The notes below the pieces were generated by a model. It did no database searches. It saw nothing but the letters and a program-made list of their open reading frames with translations, and was not told the DNA's origin. Below are positions 6,990 through 14,884 of a stretch of 17,455 nt of DNA, piece by piece. Source of the stretch: Actinomycetota bacterium (lineage in GTDB: Bacteria > Actinomycetota > Acidimicrobiia > Acidimicrobiales > Ilumatobacteraceae); the NCBI GenBank assembly GCA_026393655.1, contig JAPKZT010000261.1, positions 1 through 17,455 on the forward strand. Direction: 5' to 3'. How positions within the stretch are numbered: position 1 is the stretch's first letter; every line of letters starts with the position of its first letter. Made by a program: the position numbers and the translations under genes.

Positions 6990-9386
6990 ATGTATTGGTT
7001 CGGTATGCGCATAATCCCCAAAAAAATATCTAGACGTATCAGTTGCGTTATTTGCTTGGCAATATTTGTTGCTGGGGTTACGCCGTTGGGTCATGTAAAT
7101 GCCGCTGACGGACAACTGCCAGGCGGAATCGTTGTATACGGTCGCGGATTCGGTCACGGTCGCGGGCTTAGTCAATATGGCGCATACGGCTGGGCGACGA
7201 CATCAGGTTGGTCGTGGGAGCAAATTATTGACTTCTATTACGGTGGGGCAACCGGCAACACTCGCTCACCTCTTGACGCACCGAACCAAGAAATGAGTAT
7301 TTGGCTGAGTTTGCTTAACGCCAAACAAACTGGTGTCGTTTCTGATTCGGGAACAATGCGGTTGCTCGAAGACACAGATCAGGCAAGGCGTTTCACCAGC
7401 ATGATTGCCCGCGAAAAGACTGGTACTGAACGCGTTTATCAAGTTTGGGGTTCAGCAGAACGCAAGTGTCTAGCCGAGACTGATGTGCCAGAAGCATCTG
7501 GTTTCACACTCGTCGGTGAGTTCAGTGGGCAGGCATCATTTTTAACTAACGCTAGTCAAGACTCTGCAGGTGCGGCGCTTGAGATGGTTGGACTATGCGA
7601 GCCGAAAACTGCGTCGTTAAATCAAGTTCGTTACTATCGCGGATTAATTCGTGCGATGAACAACTCCAAAAATGAAAATCGCACGATCAACATTGCTCGC
7701 CTTGATGATTATCTTCGCGGCGTTGTACCGCGTGAGTCGCCATCAAGTTGGGGTGATGCTGCTGGCGGTGCTGGGATGAATGCTCTGCGCGCGCAAGCAG
7801 TTGCGGCACGCTCTTACTCGGTTACTGAAAATCGCTATGACGGTTTGGCCAAAACTTGCGACACACAAGATTGTCAGGTTTACGGTGGCGCGGCTTTACG
7901 CACTGCATTAAATGCCACACCAGCGATTTTAGAAACCGCAAACTCAGATCGGGCAGTTGTCGAAACAGCCGGCATAATTATTCGCAATCCACAAGGCAAC
8001 GTTGTGCGTGCCGAGTTTTCATCTTCAAATGGTGGGCGAACTGCGGGCGGAGCGTTTCCGGCGCAAGTTGACCAGGGCGATCTTGCCGCCAACAGTTCAT
8101 TGATGGTTTGGTCTCGTGGTTTTTCTGCGGCGCAAATTGTGACGAAGTATCCGCAAATCGGAATTCTTACATCTGTGACTACGACCAATGACGGACTTGG
8201 TGGAGATTGGGGTGGCTATGCGGTTCAAGTTACAGTCACGGGCACCACTGGTGCTGTAAAAATGACAGGCTGGGAGTTTCGCACCGCACTTGATCTGCCG
8301 TCACCATGGTTCGGTGTGACGCCAATATTTGGCGCACCACTAGATGCCGGAGCGGTTGGGGCAATGTTGTTTGTCGGTGACTCTGTTGGCGAAAGTATTG
8401 CCGCAGAATTTAGCGCAATAGTTACTCCTGCTTATCCGTCAATAAACTTTCAGGCAATTCTGAATCGATGCATGGTTGGACCAGCTTGTGTAACTCCTGA
8501 TAAAGGTTTACCTGATGCACTTGCGGTAATCAACTCTCTTACCCCAGAACAGTTTCCAAGTATTGCGATGATTCAACTGGGATATAACGATGACCCAAGC
8601 ACGATGTCTAGTGATGTGACTCAAGTAGTTAACGCACTCAACTCTCGCAATGTTCAGCGAATTGTGTTCATAAATCTTTCAACACGACGATCATCGCAAA
8701 ATTACGCTCTGTCAAATGCCGCGTTCGCTACGGCGGCAACAACAAATCCGAACGTTTCGGTTCTTGATTGGAATGCAGCAAGCAGTGCCGCATCTCAATC
8801 ACGCTGGTTTCGTGATGATGTACACCTCACTACTACCGGTCGCGCCGAGTTTGCGTTATTTTTGCGCAACCAACTCGATGCACTTCGTGCTCAAGGTTTA
8901 ATCACGGCTAATGCTTCAAATGTTTTGCCACTTGCCGTGCCTTTGATAACTGGCAACCGTGGTGCGCCTGTTTCAACTTTGCAGAAGGCGCTAAACACGG
9001 CGCTTGGACTCAAGAAGAAACAAAAACTTTCTACAGATGGAAATTTTGGCAAGGGTACCGCAACTGCTGTCGCCAAACTAGAAGAGCTTAAAGGCCTACC
9101 AATTGACGGCATTGCAGATGCAACAGTTCTCGCCGTGTTGGGCATTGACTCGACAACGTTCTCACTGGGCTTGAAATCACACCATACTTCTGTGGCGGCA
9201 GCCCAAACTGCTCTAAGCCGCGTGCTCGCTGTAAACATGAAAGCCGATGGAATATTTGGCTCTGGAACCGCCACGCAATTAAAGAAATTTCAAAAGACTG
9301 TTGGACTCAAGCAAACTGGCGTGATCGATCGCACAACTTGGCTTTCACTACTCGCCGCTAGCGCCGCAGTCGTGACAACTAAATAA
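6990..9386 (+). CDS. Secreted SpoIID/LytB - SGNH hydrolase - double peptidoglycan-binding protein
   Basis: A 798-residue exported protein. A signal peptide (basic n-region KKISRR, hydrophobic core 19-32) probably ends at VNA-AD (38/39). GRGFGHGRGLSQYGAYG (51-67) and a core at about 232-375 with YLRGVVPRES (catalytic Glu249 by analogy with SpoIID lytic transglycosylase), ALRAQAVAARSYS, CDTQDCQVYGG and FSSSNGGRT form a SpoIID/LytB domain. Residues 458-632 form an SGNH hydrolase: FVGDS (Ser465), LGYND (Asn533), DDVH (Asp609, His612). Two peptidoglycan-binding type 1 repeats follow (about 658-718 and 731-790; DGNFGKGT and DGIFGSGT). The likely role is cleavage and perhaps de-esterification of cell-wall glycans outside the membrane. 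Met6 (7005) gives a cleaner signal peptide than Met1 (6990); GAGG directly abuts the first ATG, so the start is unsettled. It converges with glfT2. Confidence 0.88.
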   Translation: MYWFGMRIIPKKISRRISCVICLAIFVAGVTPLGHVNAADGQLPGGIVVYGRGFGHGRGLSQYGAYGWATTSGWSWEQIIDFYYGGATGNTRSPLDAPNQEMSIWLSLLNAKQTGVVSDSGTMRLLEDTDQARRFTSMIAREKTGTERVYQVWGSAERKCLAETDVPEASGFTLVGEFSGQASFLTNASQDSAGAALEMVGLCEPKTASLNQVRYYRGLIRAMNNSKNENRTINIARLDDYLRGVVPRESPSSWGDAAGGAGMNALRAQAVAARSYSVTENRYDGLAKTCDTQDCQVYGGAALRTALNATPAILETANSDRAVVETAGIIIRNPQGNVVRAEFSSSNGGRTAGGAFPAQVDQGDLAANSSLMVWSRGFSAAQIVTKYPQIGILTSVTTTNDGLGGDWGGYAVQVTVTGTTGAVKMTGWEFRTALDLPSPWFGVTPIFGAPLDAGAVGAMLFVGDSVGESIAAEFSAIVTPAYPSINFQAILNRCMVGPACVTPDKGLPDALAVINSLTPEQFPSIAMIQLGYNDDPSTMSSDVTQVVNALNSRNVQRIVFINLSTRRSSQNYALSNAAFATAATTNPNVSVLDWNAASSAASQSRWFRDDVHLTTTGRAEFALFLRNQLDALRAQGLITANASNVLPLAVPLITGNRGAPVSTLQKALNTALGLKKKQKLSTDGNFGKGTATAVAKLEELKGLPIDGIADATVLAVLGIDSTTFSLGLKSHHTSVAAAQTALSRVLAVNMKADGIFGSGTATQLKKFQKTVGLKQTGVIDRTTWLSLLAASAAVVTTK

Positions 9387-9394
9387 CTTAAAAA

Positions 9395-11179
9395 CTATTT
9401 GGTCGCGAAGCGGGCGTGCCAAGACTCGTCGCTAACCAAAGTCGGGTAAGCCGCTTTGTATTCACGCTTTAGACGACGATAGTTGAGCGCAATATCTTTG
9501 GTCACCACGCACACTTCGCGCAACAACGAAAAGAATCGACGCGAGTCGCGCTCAACCAAAAACCCCTCAGGCAAACGGTCGTGGCGATACAAAATGCGGT
9601 TATATCGAGTTGCAAGCCCAACGGCGCGTGAGTCAATTGGCGCTGTCTTCAGCACATCTCGGCGCAATATCTTCGGCAAGATATAACCACCAACAAGTGG
9701 AATCGCCAGAGCAAAACCAACTAAACGAATAGCTTTTGGCCTCGGCTTGGTAATCGCAACATCTGCAAGTTCAGCCGATAGTGGTCCTGGCTTTTCTTCG
9801 GTAACTTTCCGCAATTCGTCATGTAGAGCAGAATGATCTGTTGCCATCAATGCTTCTGGACCAGCCAAGTATGCGCGAACGCCTCGAATCATGTACTCAA
9901 CGCTGGCATAACGCATCGAAAACAGATTACGAAAACTCAGTGCAATGAATCGACGCGCTAAGTGCCACCAATGGTGATTCGCAAATACGAGCGTGTCGAC
10001 TATCGCGAAATTTCGCTTCTCATAAAATAGTGACGACGGATTGTTCTTTAATCCGAAATCGGCGTGCCAAACAATCACACCGTTCATTGTGACGCTGTGC
10101 TTGCCGGTATGCATTAAGCCAAACGCGACATCGTCTCCACGCACAAAAACCGGCAACGGATTATCACCTGTAATTGAAATTGGAAACGCCGTGTACCACC
10201 AAGCCGTGTACGCAAACTTTTTTTCATGAGCGTCACGCAATGCAAGTTTGCGTTCGCGTAAATCATCTTCGCGGCCGATCGCACGCAATGGGTAGAGCGA
10301 CCTCCAGCGATATTTAGAACCAGCCTCAAACTGCATCCATGCTTGTTCTTCGCTGAGCATTGCACCGTGAATGCACAGATTCGCATCACGAGCAAAAGTA
10401 AACAAAGCAAATGTCCGCACAAGGGCTTCTGGCTCAAGCGTGATGTCATCGTCCATCAACAGCACATGCGTCGACCAACCTTCATCTCGCAAATGGATGA
10501 TTCCGCGGGCGAACCCACCAGCACCGCCCAAGTTCGGATTCTGAACAACCGTTATGGGGGCATTCGGCGCGGTATCAAAATTGATATTTCGTGCGTTGTC
10601 CACAACTAAAATTCGCATGCGATCGCGCAAAGAGTCAACATTGTCAATTAGCTGCAAAACTTTAGCCACAGTTGGCTTTACATAGTCTTGGCGATTGAAA
10701 GTTGTAATTGAAAGACTCAGACGCACTTCGCGCGGTGCTGTCGTAGTTGTCGTCCACTGTCCGCCAGAAACAACTACATCTGATTGCTCGGCGCTGACTC
10801 TAATAAAATAAGTGCCGATTGATGATTTTGCAAAGTCAGGCACTTCTAAAGTTGTTTTGCCACTTGAAGAGATTCCGGCGCTGGCGACAATTTTTTCTTG
10901 CAGTGAGAGCCCACGAAGCACTGATCTGACACCAACCAACTCAATTCGTCCAGAGCCAGATGCATGCACAGTCACGCTCAGACAATCAACTGAAGTTAAC
11001 CGCTTCCAACGACCAGCAGCGAATACTCCGAATGAAGTGTCAAAGCTAATTTCGGCGCCTTTAACAAGCACCGCAGTTTCGTTAGCGAAACTCACATCAC
11101 CCTGAGCGCGCACATACAGCAATGGCTCTGTGGTTTCAGCGCGTGGTAAAACCAAACGCTGTAATAAAAAACTTGTCAT
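9395..11179 (-). CDS. glfT2: GlfT2-like galactofuranosyltransferase
   Basis: A 594-residue GT-A glycosyltransferase resembling mycobacterial GlfT2 (637 residues), which uses UDP-galactofuranose to polymerise galactan on the cytoplasmic face of the membrane. An N-terminal beta-rich domain (about 1-140) is followed by a Thr-rich linker (142-148) and the catalytic domain: SITTFNRQD (157-165), VVDNARN, NPNLGGAGGFARG (214-226), the metal-binding MDDD (242-245), AYTAWWYTAFP (323-333), a second acidic pair FVRGDDV (345-351, Asp349/Asp350) and IVWH (His372). A helical C-terminal domain follows. The ATG lies 1 base after the glf stop, so translation is probably coupled to the enzyme that makes its donor. 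No GlfT1-type initiating transferase is visible in the window. The exact linkage pattern and the acceptor are inferred from the family. Confidence 0.88.
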   Translation of the reverse strand: MTSFLLQRLVLPRAETTEPLLYVRAQGDVSFANETAVLVKGAEISFDTSFGVFAAGRWKRLTSVDCLSVTVHASGSGRIELVGVRSVLRGLSLQEKIVASAGISSSGKTTLEVPDFAKSSIGTYFIRVSAEQSDVVVSGGQWTTTTTAPREVRLSLSITTFNRQDYVKPTVAKVLQLIDNVDSLRDRMRILVVDNARNINFDTAPNAPITVVQNPNLGGAGGFARGIIHLRDEGWSTHVLLMDDDITLEPEALVRTFALFTFARDANLCIHGAMLSEEQAWMQFEAGSKYRWRSLYPLRAIGREDDLRERKLALRDAHEKKFAYTAWWYTAFPISITGDNPLPVFVRGDDVAFGLMHTGKHSVTMNGVIVWHADFGLKNNPSSLFYEKRNFAIVDTLVFANHHWWHLARRFIALSFRNLFSMRYASVEYMIRGVRAYLAGPEALMATDHSALHDELRKVTEEKPGPLSAELADVAITKPRPKAIRLVGFALAIPLVGGYILPKILRRDVLKTAPIDSRAVGLATRYNRILYRHDRLPEGFLVERDSRRFFSLLREVCVVTKDIALNYRRLKREYKAAYPTLVSDESWHARFATK

Positions 11180-11180
11180 T

Positions 11181-12344
11181 TCATACCATCGGATCTATCG
11201 AAAATGAGGGCAACGGTTTATTGCTCGCTAAACAGTTAAGCATCTCGTGCGAGGCGCCGAGTGCTTCATGAATCGTTACATCCATGTCTAAATAGCGGTA
11301 AGTACCCAGCCTGCCCATGAAAGTTACCCCAACTGCCGTTCTAGCCCGCTGCACATAATTAAGTAACAGTTCTTTTTCTTTAACGCGACGAATCGGATAG
11401 TACGGCGTATCGCTCTCGCCACACAATCGCGAGTACTCGTGATACACCACCGTGCGGTCGTGACTCTCCCATGGTGCAAAATGTTTGTGCTCAGTGATTC
11501 GCGTATGCGGTACATCTACATCGCAATAATTTACAACTGGATATTTCTGATAGTCGCCGTCACTCGTCTCGGCGACGAAATCAAGCGTTCGATAACCAAG
11601 TCGACCATATTCGTAGTCGAAGTAAGCATCAATTGGTCCTGTCCAAACGACATGATCAAACTCGCCAAACTCGCGAAATTCGGCTGTGTTTTTTGGCGAG
11701 AACTTTGTACTTAGGCGTAGAGAAATATTCGGGTGATTCAAAATCGCCTCAACGATTGGCGTATAGCCATTTTTTGGGATTGCCTGATGCGGATGATTGA
11801 AATATGAATCGTCCTCATTAAATCGCACTGGCAAGCGTGCCAAAATACTTGCAGGTAAATCTTTTGGGTCGACCCCCCAGTGCTTTGCGGTGTACCCAGA
11901 GAAAAATGCGTCGTATAATTCGCGTCCGACAAATCGCAAACCCTGGTCTTCGAAAGAAACAGGCGAGGTAATAGTCGCATCACCCTTTGTGGCGATAAAC
12001 GCTTCGGCTTGCTCCGGCGTAAAGTTGGTGCCGAAGAATTGATTTATCGTCGTCAAGTTCACGGGTAGCGAATACATTTTGCCTTTTGAGATCGCTTTGA
12101 CTTTATGGTTGTACGGCAGCATCTCGCCAAAACGGTTGATGTACTCCCAGACATGCTCGTGCTGGGTGTGAAAAATATGTGGCCCGTAGGTGTGCACCAT
12201 CACACCGGTTTCGTGGCGAGCCGTGTGGCAATTGCCGGCGACATGATCGCGAGTGTCAAAGACAACTGATTTGTGCCCTGCGGTGGCTAATTCTCGGGCA
12301 ACAACTGCACCCGTAAAACCTGCTCCAACTATGGCAAAACGCAC
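11181..12344 (-). CDS. glf: UDP-galactopyranose mutase
   Basis: A 387-residue FAD enzyme that converts UDP-galactopyranose to UDP-galactofuranose in the cytoplasm, the donor for the adjacent glfT2 product. Visible: the dinucleotide-binding start FAIVGAGFTGAVVARELA (3-20), AGNCHTARH (36-44, matching the usual GGNxxT/S region), YGPHIFHT (53-60), YTAKHWG (about 151-157), NYCDVDVPHTRITEHKHF with the active-site arginine and strictly conserved histidine, and MGRLGTYRYLDMD near the C-terminus. Length is typical (about 370-400). The start is GTG at 12342-12344; a -10-like hexamer lies 6 bases upstream, suggesting a leaderless transcript. Identification is firm. Confidence 0.95.
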   Translation of the reverse strand: MRFAIVGAGFTGAVVARELATAGHKSVVFDTRDHVAGNCHTARHETGVMVHTYGPHIFHTQHEHVWEYINRFGEMLPYNHKVKAISKGKMYSLPVNLTTINQFFGTNFTPEQAEAFIATKGDATITSPVSFEDQGLRFVGRELYDAFFSGYTAKHWGVDPKDLPASILARLPVRFNEDDSYFNHPHQAIPKNGYTPIVEAILNHPNISLRLSTKFSPKNTAEFREFGEFDHVVWTGPIDAYFDYEYGRLGYRTLDFVAETSDGDYQKYPVVNYCDVDVPHTRITEHKHFAPWESHDRTVVYHEYSRLCGESDTPYYPIRRVKEKELLLNYVQRARTAVGVTFMGRLGTYRYLDMDVTIHEALGASHEMLNCLASNKPLPSFSIDPMV

Positions 12345-12350
12345 TAGATA

Positions 12351-12356
12351 ATCATA
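12351..12356 (-). promoter_or_regulatory. Candidate -10 element for a leaderless glf-glfT2 transcript
   Basis: On the minus strand TATGAT (5 of 6 matches to TATAAT) is followed by 6 bases and then the GTG start of glf, so the first transcribed base would be the G of GTG. There is no Shine-Dalgarno upstream. No recognisable -35 box sits 16-18 bases further up, which is common in actinobacterial promoters. This is positional evidence only. Confidence 0.42.
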
Positions 12357-12378
12357 CGACCTGGGCTAGCCGCGCCGA

Positions 12379-12400
12379 GTTAACTAGTTGTCTAGTTAGC
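12379..12400. repeat. Short inverted repeat between moeZ-like gene and glf
   Basis: TAACTAG (12381-12387) and CTAGTTA (12392-12398) are a perfect 7-base inverted pair around the loop TTGT. The stem extends by a possible wobble pair and one G-C pair to 12379/12400, touching the stop codon of the rhodanese-ThiF gene. The stem is AT-rich and no T-run follows on either strand, so a classical intrinsic terminator is unlikely. It could be an operator or a chance palindrome upstream of glf. Confidence 0.3.
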
Positions 12401-13566
12401 TAGTGCGAGAGCCATGGCGCACACGCGCCTTCAAGATCGCGGATTTGAATTCGTTCTCGATTGTCATACGTCACAGCATTATTCGGATCACGCTGCAATT
12501 TAAATGTCCTGAAGGTCATCTCAGTTGTGTCGATCGCGAGAATTTTTCCGATCAATGACTCACCAAGATTTAGCAAGATCTTCAATGCCTCAAGTGCCTG
12601 AATTGAGCCGACAATTCCTGGCAACACACCAAGCACTCCCGCCTCAGAACAACTCGGTGCGAGTTCAGATGGTGGTGGCTCAGGTACCATGTCACGATAA
12701 GTCGGACCAAGCACGGGATGAAACACACTGACCATGCCTTCAAATCTAAAGATAGAGCCGTGCACAACTGGAATGCCAAGTTTGACGCTGGCATCATTCA
12801 ACAAATATCTGCTCGGAAAATTATCTGCACCGTCAACAATTACGTCATAGCCGGTGAGAATTTCAATAACATTTTCAGCGCACAAGCGCGTGTCGTAGGT
12901 TACGACATCAACATCTGGATTAATCATCGTCAGCGTTTTTTTGGCAGAGTCAACTTTTCTATCACCGACTCGATCAATGTTGTGCAAAATCTGTCGTTGC
13001 AAATTTGAAGCGTCAACAACATCCATGTCAACAATGCCAATTGTTCCGACTCCGGCTGCAGCCAAGTACATTGCGGCTGGCGAACCCAGACCACCCGCAC
13101 CAAGCAACAAGACTTTGCTCGCAAGCAACTTCGCTTGACCTTCAACGCCAACCTCTGGCAATGACAAGTGTCGCTGATAACGATTGCGTTGTTCGGCGCT
13201 CAATTGCGCTGGAGTTGTCCACGCGCGCCCTTCGTCTTTCCATTTGCCGTATCCGCCTGCCATTGAAAAAACATTTGTGTAGCCAAGTTCTTGCAAAGTT
13301 TTTGCGGCAAATGCACTGCGTACTCCGCCGGCGCAATAAACAATTACCTCAACTGATTTGTCGACGATTTTTGTCTCTATCTGCGCTTCAAGATGCCCAC
13401 GAGCGATATGCACAACATTTGGTAGCGCACCTTGCTCATACTCATCTGGCTCACGAACATCTAAAACAACAACTTGACCGGCTTCAATTTTTGTGGCTGC
13501 AGTTTGAGTGTCAATTTCTTGGATTTTTGACTTTGCGTCAGCGAGCAATTCACGAAAACTAGACAT
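12400..13566 (-). CDS. Rhodanese-ThiF/MoeB fusion (MoeZ-like adenylyltransferase/sulfurtransferase, domain order reversed)
   Basis: A 388-residue two-domain protein. Residues about 15-115 are a rhodanese domain (VVLDVREPDEYEQG at 33-46, active-site loop CAGGVR with Cys78). Residues about 125-360 are an E1-like ThiF/MoeB domain (GAGGLGS at 156-162, SNLQRQILH at 187-195, DGADNFPSRY at 245-254, PSCSEAGVLGVLPG from 304). Such proteins adenylate the C-terminal Gly-Gly of small sulfur carriers (MoaD, ThiS, CysO) and pass sulfur to them as a thiocarboxylate, supporting molybdopterin, thiamine or cysteine synthesis. The zinc-binding CxxC pairs of E. coli MoeB are absent (YRDMVPEPPP replaces the first), as in mycobacterial MoeZ. 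In MoeZ the rhodanese domain is C-terminal; here it is N-terminal. The ATG lies 15 bases after the sirtuin stop. The partner carrier is not in the window. Confidence 0.88.
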   Translation of the reverse strand: MSSFRELLADAKSKIQEIDTQTAATKIEAGQVVVLDVREPDEYEQGALPNVVHIARGHLEAQIETKIVDKSVEVIVYCAGGVRSAFAAKTLQELGYTNVFSMAGGYGKWKDEGRAWTTPAQLSAEQRNRYQRHLSLPEVGVEGQAKLLASKVLLLGAGGLGSPAAMYLAAAGVGTIGIVDMDVVDASNLQRQILHNIDRVGDRKVDSAKKTLTMINPDVDVVTYDTRLCAENVIEILTGYDVIVDGADNFPSRYLLNDASVKLGIPVVHGSIFRFEGMVSVFHPVLGPTYRDMVPEPPPSELAPSCSEAGVLGVLPGIVGSIQALEALKILLNLGESLIGKILAIDTTEMTFRTFKLQRDPNNAVTYDNRERIQIRDLEGACAPWLSH

Positions 13567-13572
13567 ATCAAT

Positions 13573-13578
13573 ACCCTA
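13573..13578 (-). promoter_or_regulatory. Candidate -10 element before the rhodanese-ThiF gene
   Basis: The minus strand reads TAGGGT, fitting the actinobacterial TANNNT -10 pattern, then 6 bases, then the ATG at 13566, again the leaderless geometry. It lies in the 15-base gap after the sirtuin gene, so the downstream gene may have its own promoter as well as read-through. No -35 box is evident. Confidence 0.3.
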
Positions 13579-13581
13579 CCG

Positions 13582-14376
13582 TTATGGTCGGGATTTAACG
13601 ACGTTACAAATCTGAGGCAGAACTTGCGAAATTTCGCCATTCACGACAACATCGGCATAGTGATCCATCTCTGTTGGTTGCCCATTGACGATGATTATTT
13701 TGGCACCCGAGTTTTTTGCACGGGGCAATGTATTTGCCGCCGGAAAAACTGACAATGAAGAACCAACCGCTATAAAAACTTCGCAATTAGTACTGGCTTC
13801 AAGTGCTCGAGCCATTACATCTTGATCAAGTGGCTGGCCAAATAAAATTGTGTCGCTCTTGAGTATCCCATCACAAAGTTCACACCTTGGGTCAGAATCA
13901 CCAGCAACAACTCTTGCCAGTGCTTGCGCCATTGGTCTGCGATCTTTACAACTCCAACAACAAGTGCGATGCAGCGTGCCGTGCACTTCTAGAACTTTGC
14001 TCGGATCGTGACCTGCACGCTGGTGTAATTCGTCAACATTTTGTGTAATCAAAGCAACCAAAACATTGCGCTTCTCAAGTTCAAACAAGGCCCTGTGCCC
14101 TACATTTGGTTGCGGGTCGCCGCCAATCCATTTGATTCGATTTTGCCAAGAGCGCTTTCGTAGTTCGTGATCGTCTAGATAATGCCGAAGTGTTGCCGCT
14201 CGCTCGGCATCTGGGTTGAGTGTCCATAAACCTTTTGGACCACGAAAGTCTGGAATACCTGAATCAGTTGAGATGCCAGCGCCAGTCAAAACTGTTATTC
14301 GCCGCGCATCTGCAACAAGTTTGCAAGCAGTTTCTAATGCGACAGGGTCAACGCCTGAGTTTTGAATATCTGTCAC
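13582..14376 (-). CDS. Sir2-family NAD-dependent protein deacylase (sirtuin)
   Basis: A 264-residue sirtuin that would remove acyl groups from lysines using NAD+, releasing nicotinamide and O-acyl-ADP-ribose. All catalytic elements are present: TGAGIST (31-37), IPDFRGPKGLW (41-51), ITQNVDELHQRAG (110-122), the catalytic His132 in EVHGTLH, a four-cysteine zinc site (Cys140, Cys143, Cys165, Cys168), ILFGQPL and AVGSSLSVFPAA (203-214). The Tyr/Arg pair that marks desuccinylase-type (SIRT5/CobB) sirtuins is not seen in the RKRSWQNRIKW region, so deacetylation is more likely than desuccinylation. The start is GTG at 14374-14376; no Shine-Dalgarno precedes it. Its gene lies 15 bases upstream of the rhodanese-ThiF gene. 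It is divergent from the small gene at 14445. Nothing around it suggests a defence-type Sir2. Confidence 0.92.
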   Translation of the reverse strand: MTDIQNSGVDPVALETACKLVADARRITVLTGAGISTDSGIPDFRGPKGLWTLNPDAERAATLRHYLDDHELRKRSWQNRIKWIGGDPQPNVGHRALFELEKRNVLVALITQNVDELHQRAGHDPSKVLEVHGTLHRTCCWSCKDRRPMAQALARVVAGDSDPRCELCDGILKSDTILFGQPLDQDVMARALEASTNCEVFIAVGSSLSVFPAANTLPRAKNSGAKIIIVNGQPTEMDHYADVVVNGEISQVLPQICNVVKSRP

Positions 14377-14444
14377 GTAACTATTCTTGCGTCATATTTT
14401 GTAAATCAGCACCGCAACCAAAGTCAAATGCACACACGGTTGTT

Positions 14445-14864
14445 ATGAACTCAAATCTATGTGACTTTTCTAATAGCGAAATATTCGTTTCAGAATGGGT
14501 TGACCCGGTAGTCAATATCTCAGGCTTTGATACTTGTGGTGAGTACGTCGAAACATTTTGGCTAGGCATCATTGGCCCGAGCGCCACCTGGGCAATGCGA
14601 TTTTTGGCTCGCGAACTCGACGTCTTTCCGAATGGGTATTGTCTCGACCTCAATGACACCGCAATGGCTCTTGGCTTGGCGTTTCGAAATGGCAGTGGGT
14701 CATTAGAGCGCGCAATCCAACGTTGCGCGACATTTGGCCTGGTCGCACAATTGCCGCAAACTTTGGCGGTGCGCCGGCGTGTACCGTCAGTCACGAAGCG
14801 ACAGCTGTTGCGACTGCCGACGACATTGCAACATAGCCACAGTCAACTTTTTGCGGCTAGTTAA
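14445..14864 (+). CDS. Small uncharacterised protein (139 residues)
   Basis: This fills a stretch with no other plausible gene between the sirtuin and ispG. From the ATG at 14445 it encodes 139 residues. They look like a genuine folded protein: a SEWVDPVV start region (residues 15-22), GEYVETFWLGIIGPSATW (about 31-48), alternating helix-like segments MRFLARELDVFP and LNDTAMALGLAF, then ERAIQRCATFGLV and a basic end RRRVPSVTKRQLLRLPTTLQ. The pattern suggests a small all-helical, possibly winged-helix-like protein, but I recognise no named domain; the general look recalls unnamed conserved acidimicrobial proteins. The open frame extends upstream to 14220, antisense to the sirtuin, and that part is dismissed. 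It is divergent from the sirtuin (68 bases) and convergent with ispG (20 bases). No signal peptide. Function unknown. Confidence 0.6.
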   Translation: MNSNLCDFSNSEIFVSEWVDPVVNISGFDTCGEYVETFWLGIIGPSATWAMRFLARELDVFPNGYCLDLNDTAMALGLAFRNGSGSLERAIQRCATFGLVAQLPQTLAVRRRVPSVTKRQLLRLPTTLQHSHSQLFAAS

Positions 14865-14884
14865 CTATTTCGTTAATTCGCGCG

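Noticed and set aside
9384..9406. AT-rich spacer between convergent cell-wall and glfT2 genes as a bidirectional terminator
   Set aside because: The only pairing is five A-T pairs with a 10-base loop; not distinguishable from chance.
13005..13562. 185-codon frame opposite the rhodanese-ThiF gene
   Set aside because: Gln/Leu/Arg-rich shadow of a firmly identified gene.
14220..14444. Upstream extension of the small plus-strand gene
   Set aside because: Runs antisense through the conserved NAD-binding part of the sirtuin; protein-like character begins only after the ATG at 14445.
14381..14794. 137-codon minus-strand frame opposite the small gene
   Set aside because: Rich in Arg/Ser/Thr with no hydrophobic core pattern, and overlaps the sirtuin upstream region; best explained as the antisense shadow of 14445-14864.
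13582..14864. Sir2-containing antiphage defence module
   Set aside because: The sirtuin has the standard single-domain deacylase layout with a zinc site, and its neighbours are housekeeping genes; no Argonaute, HerA, TIR or STAND partner is present.
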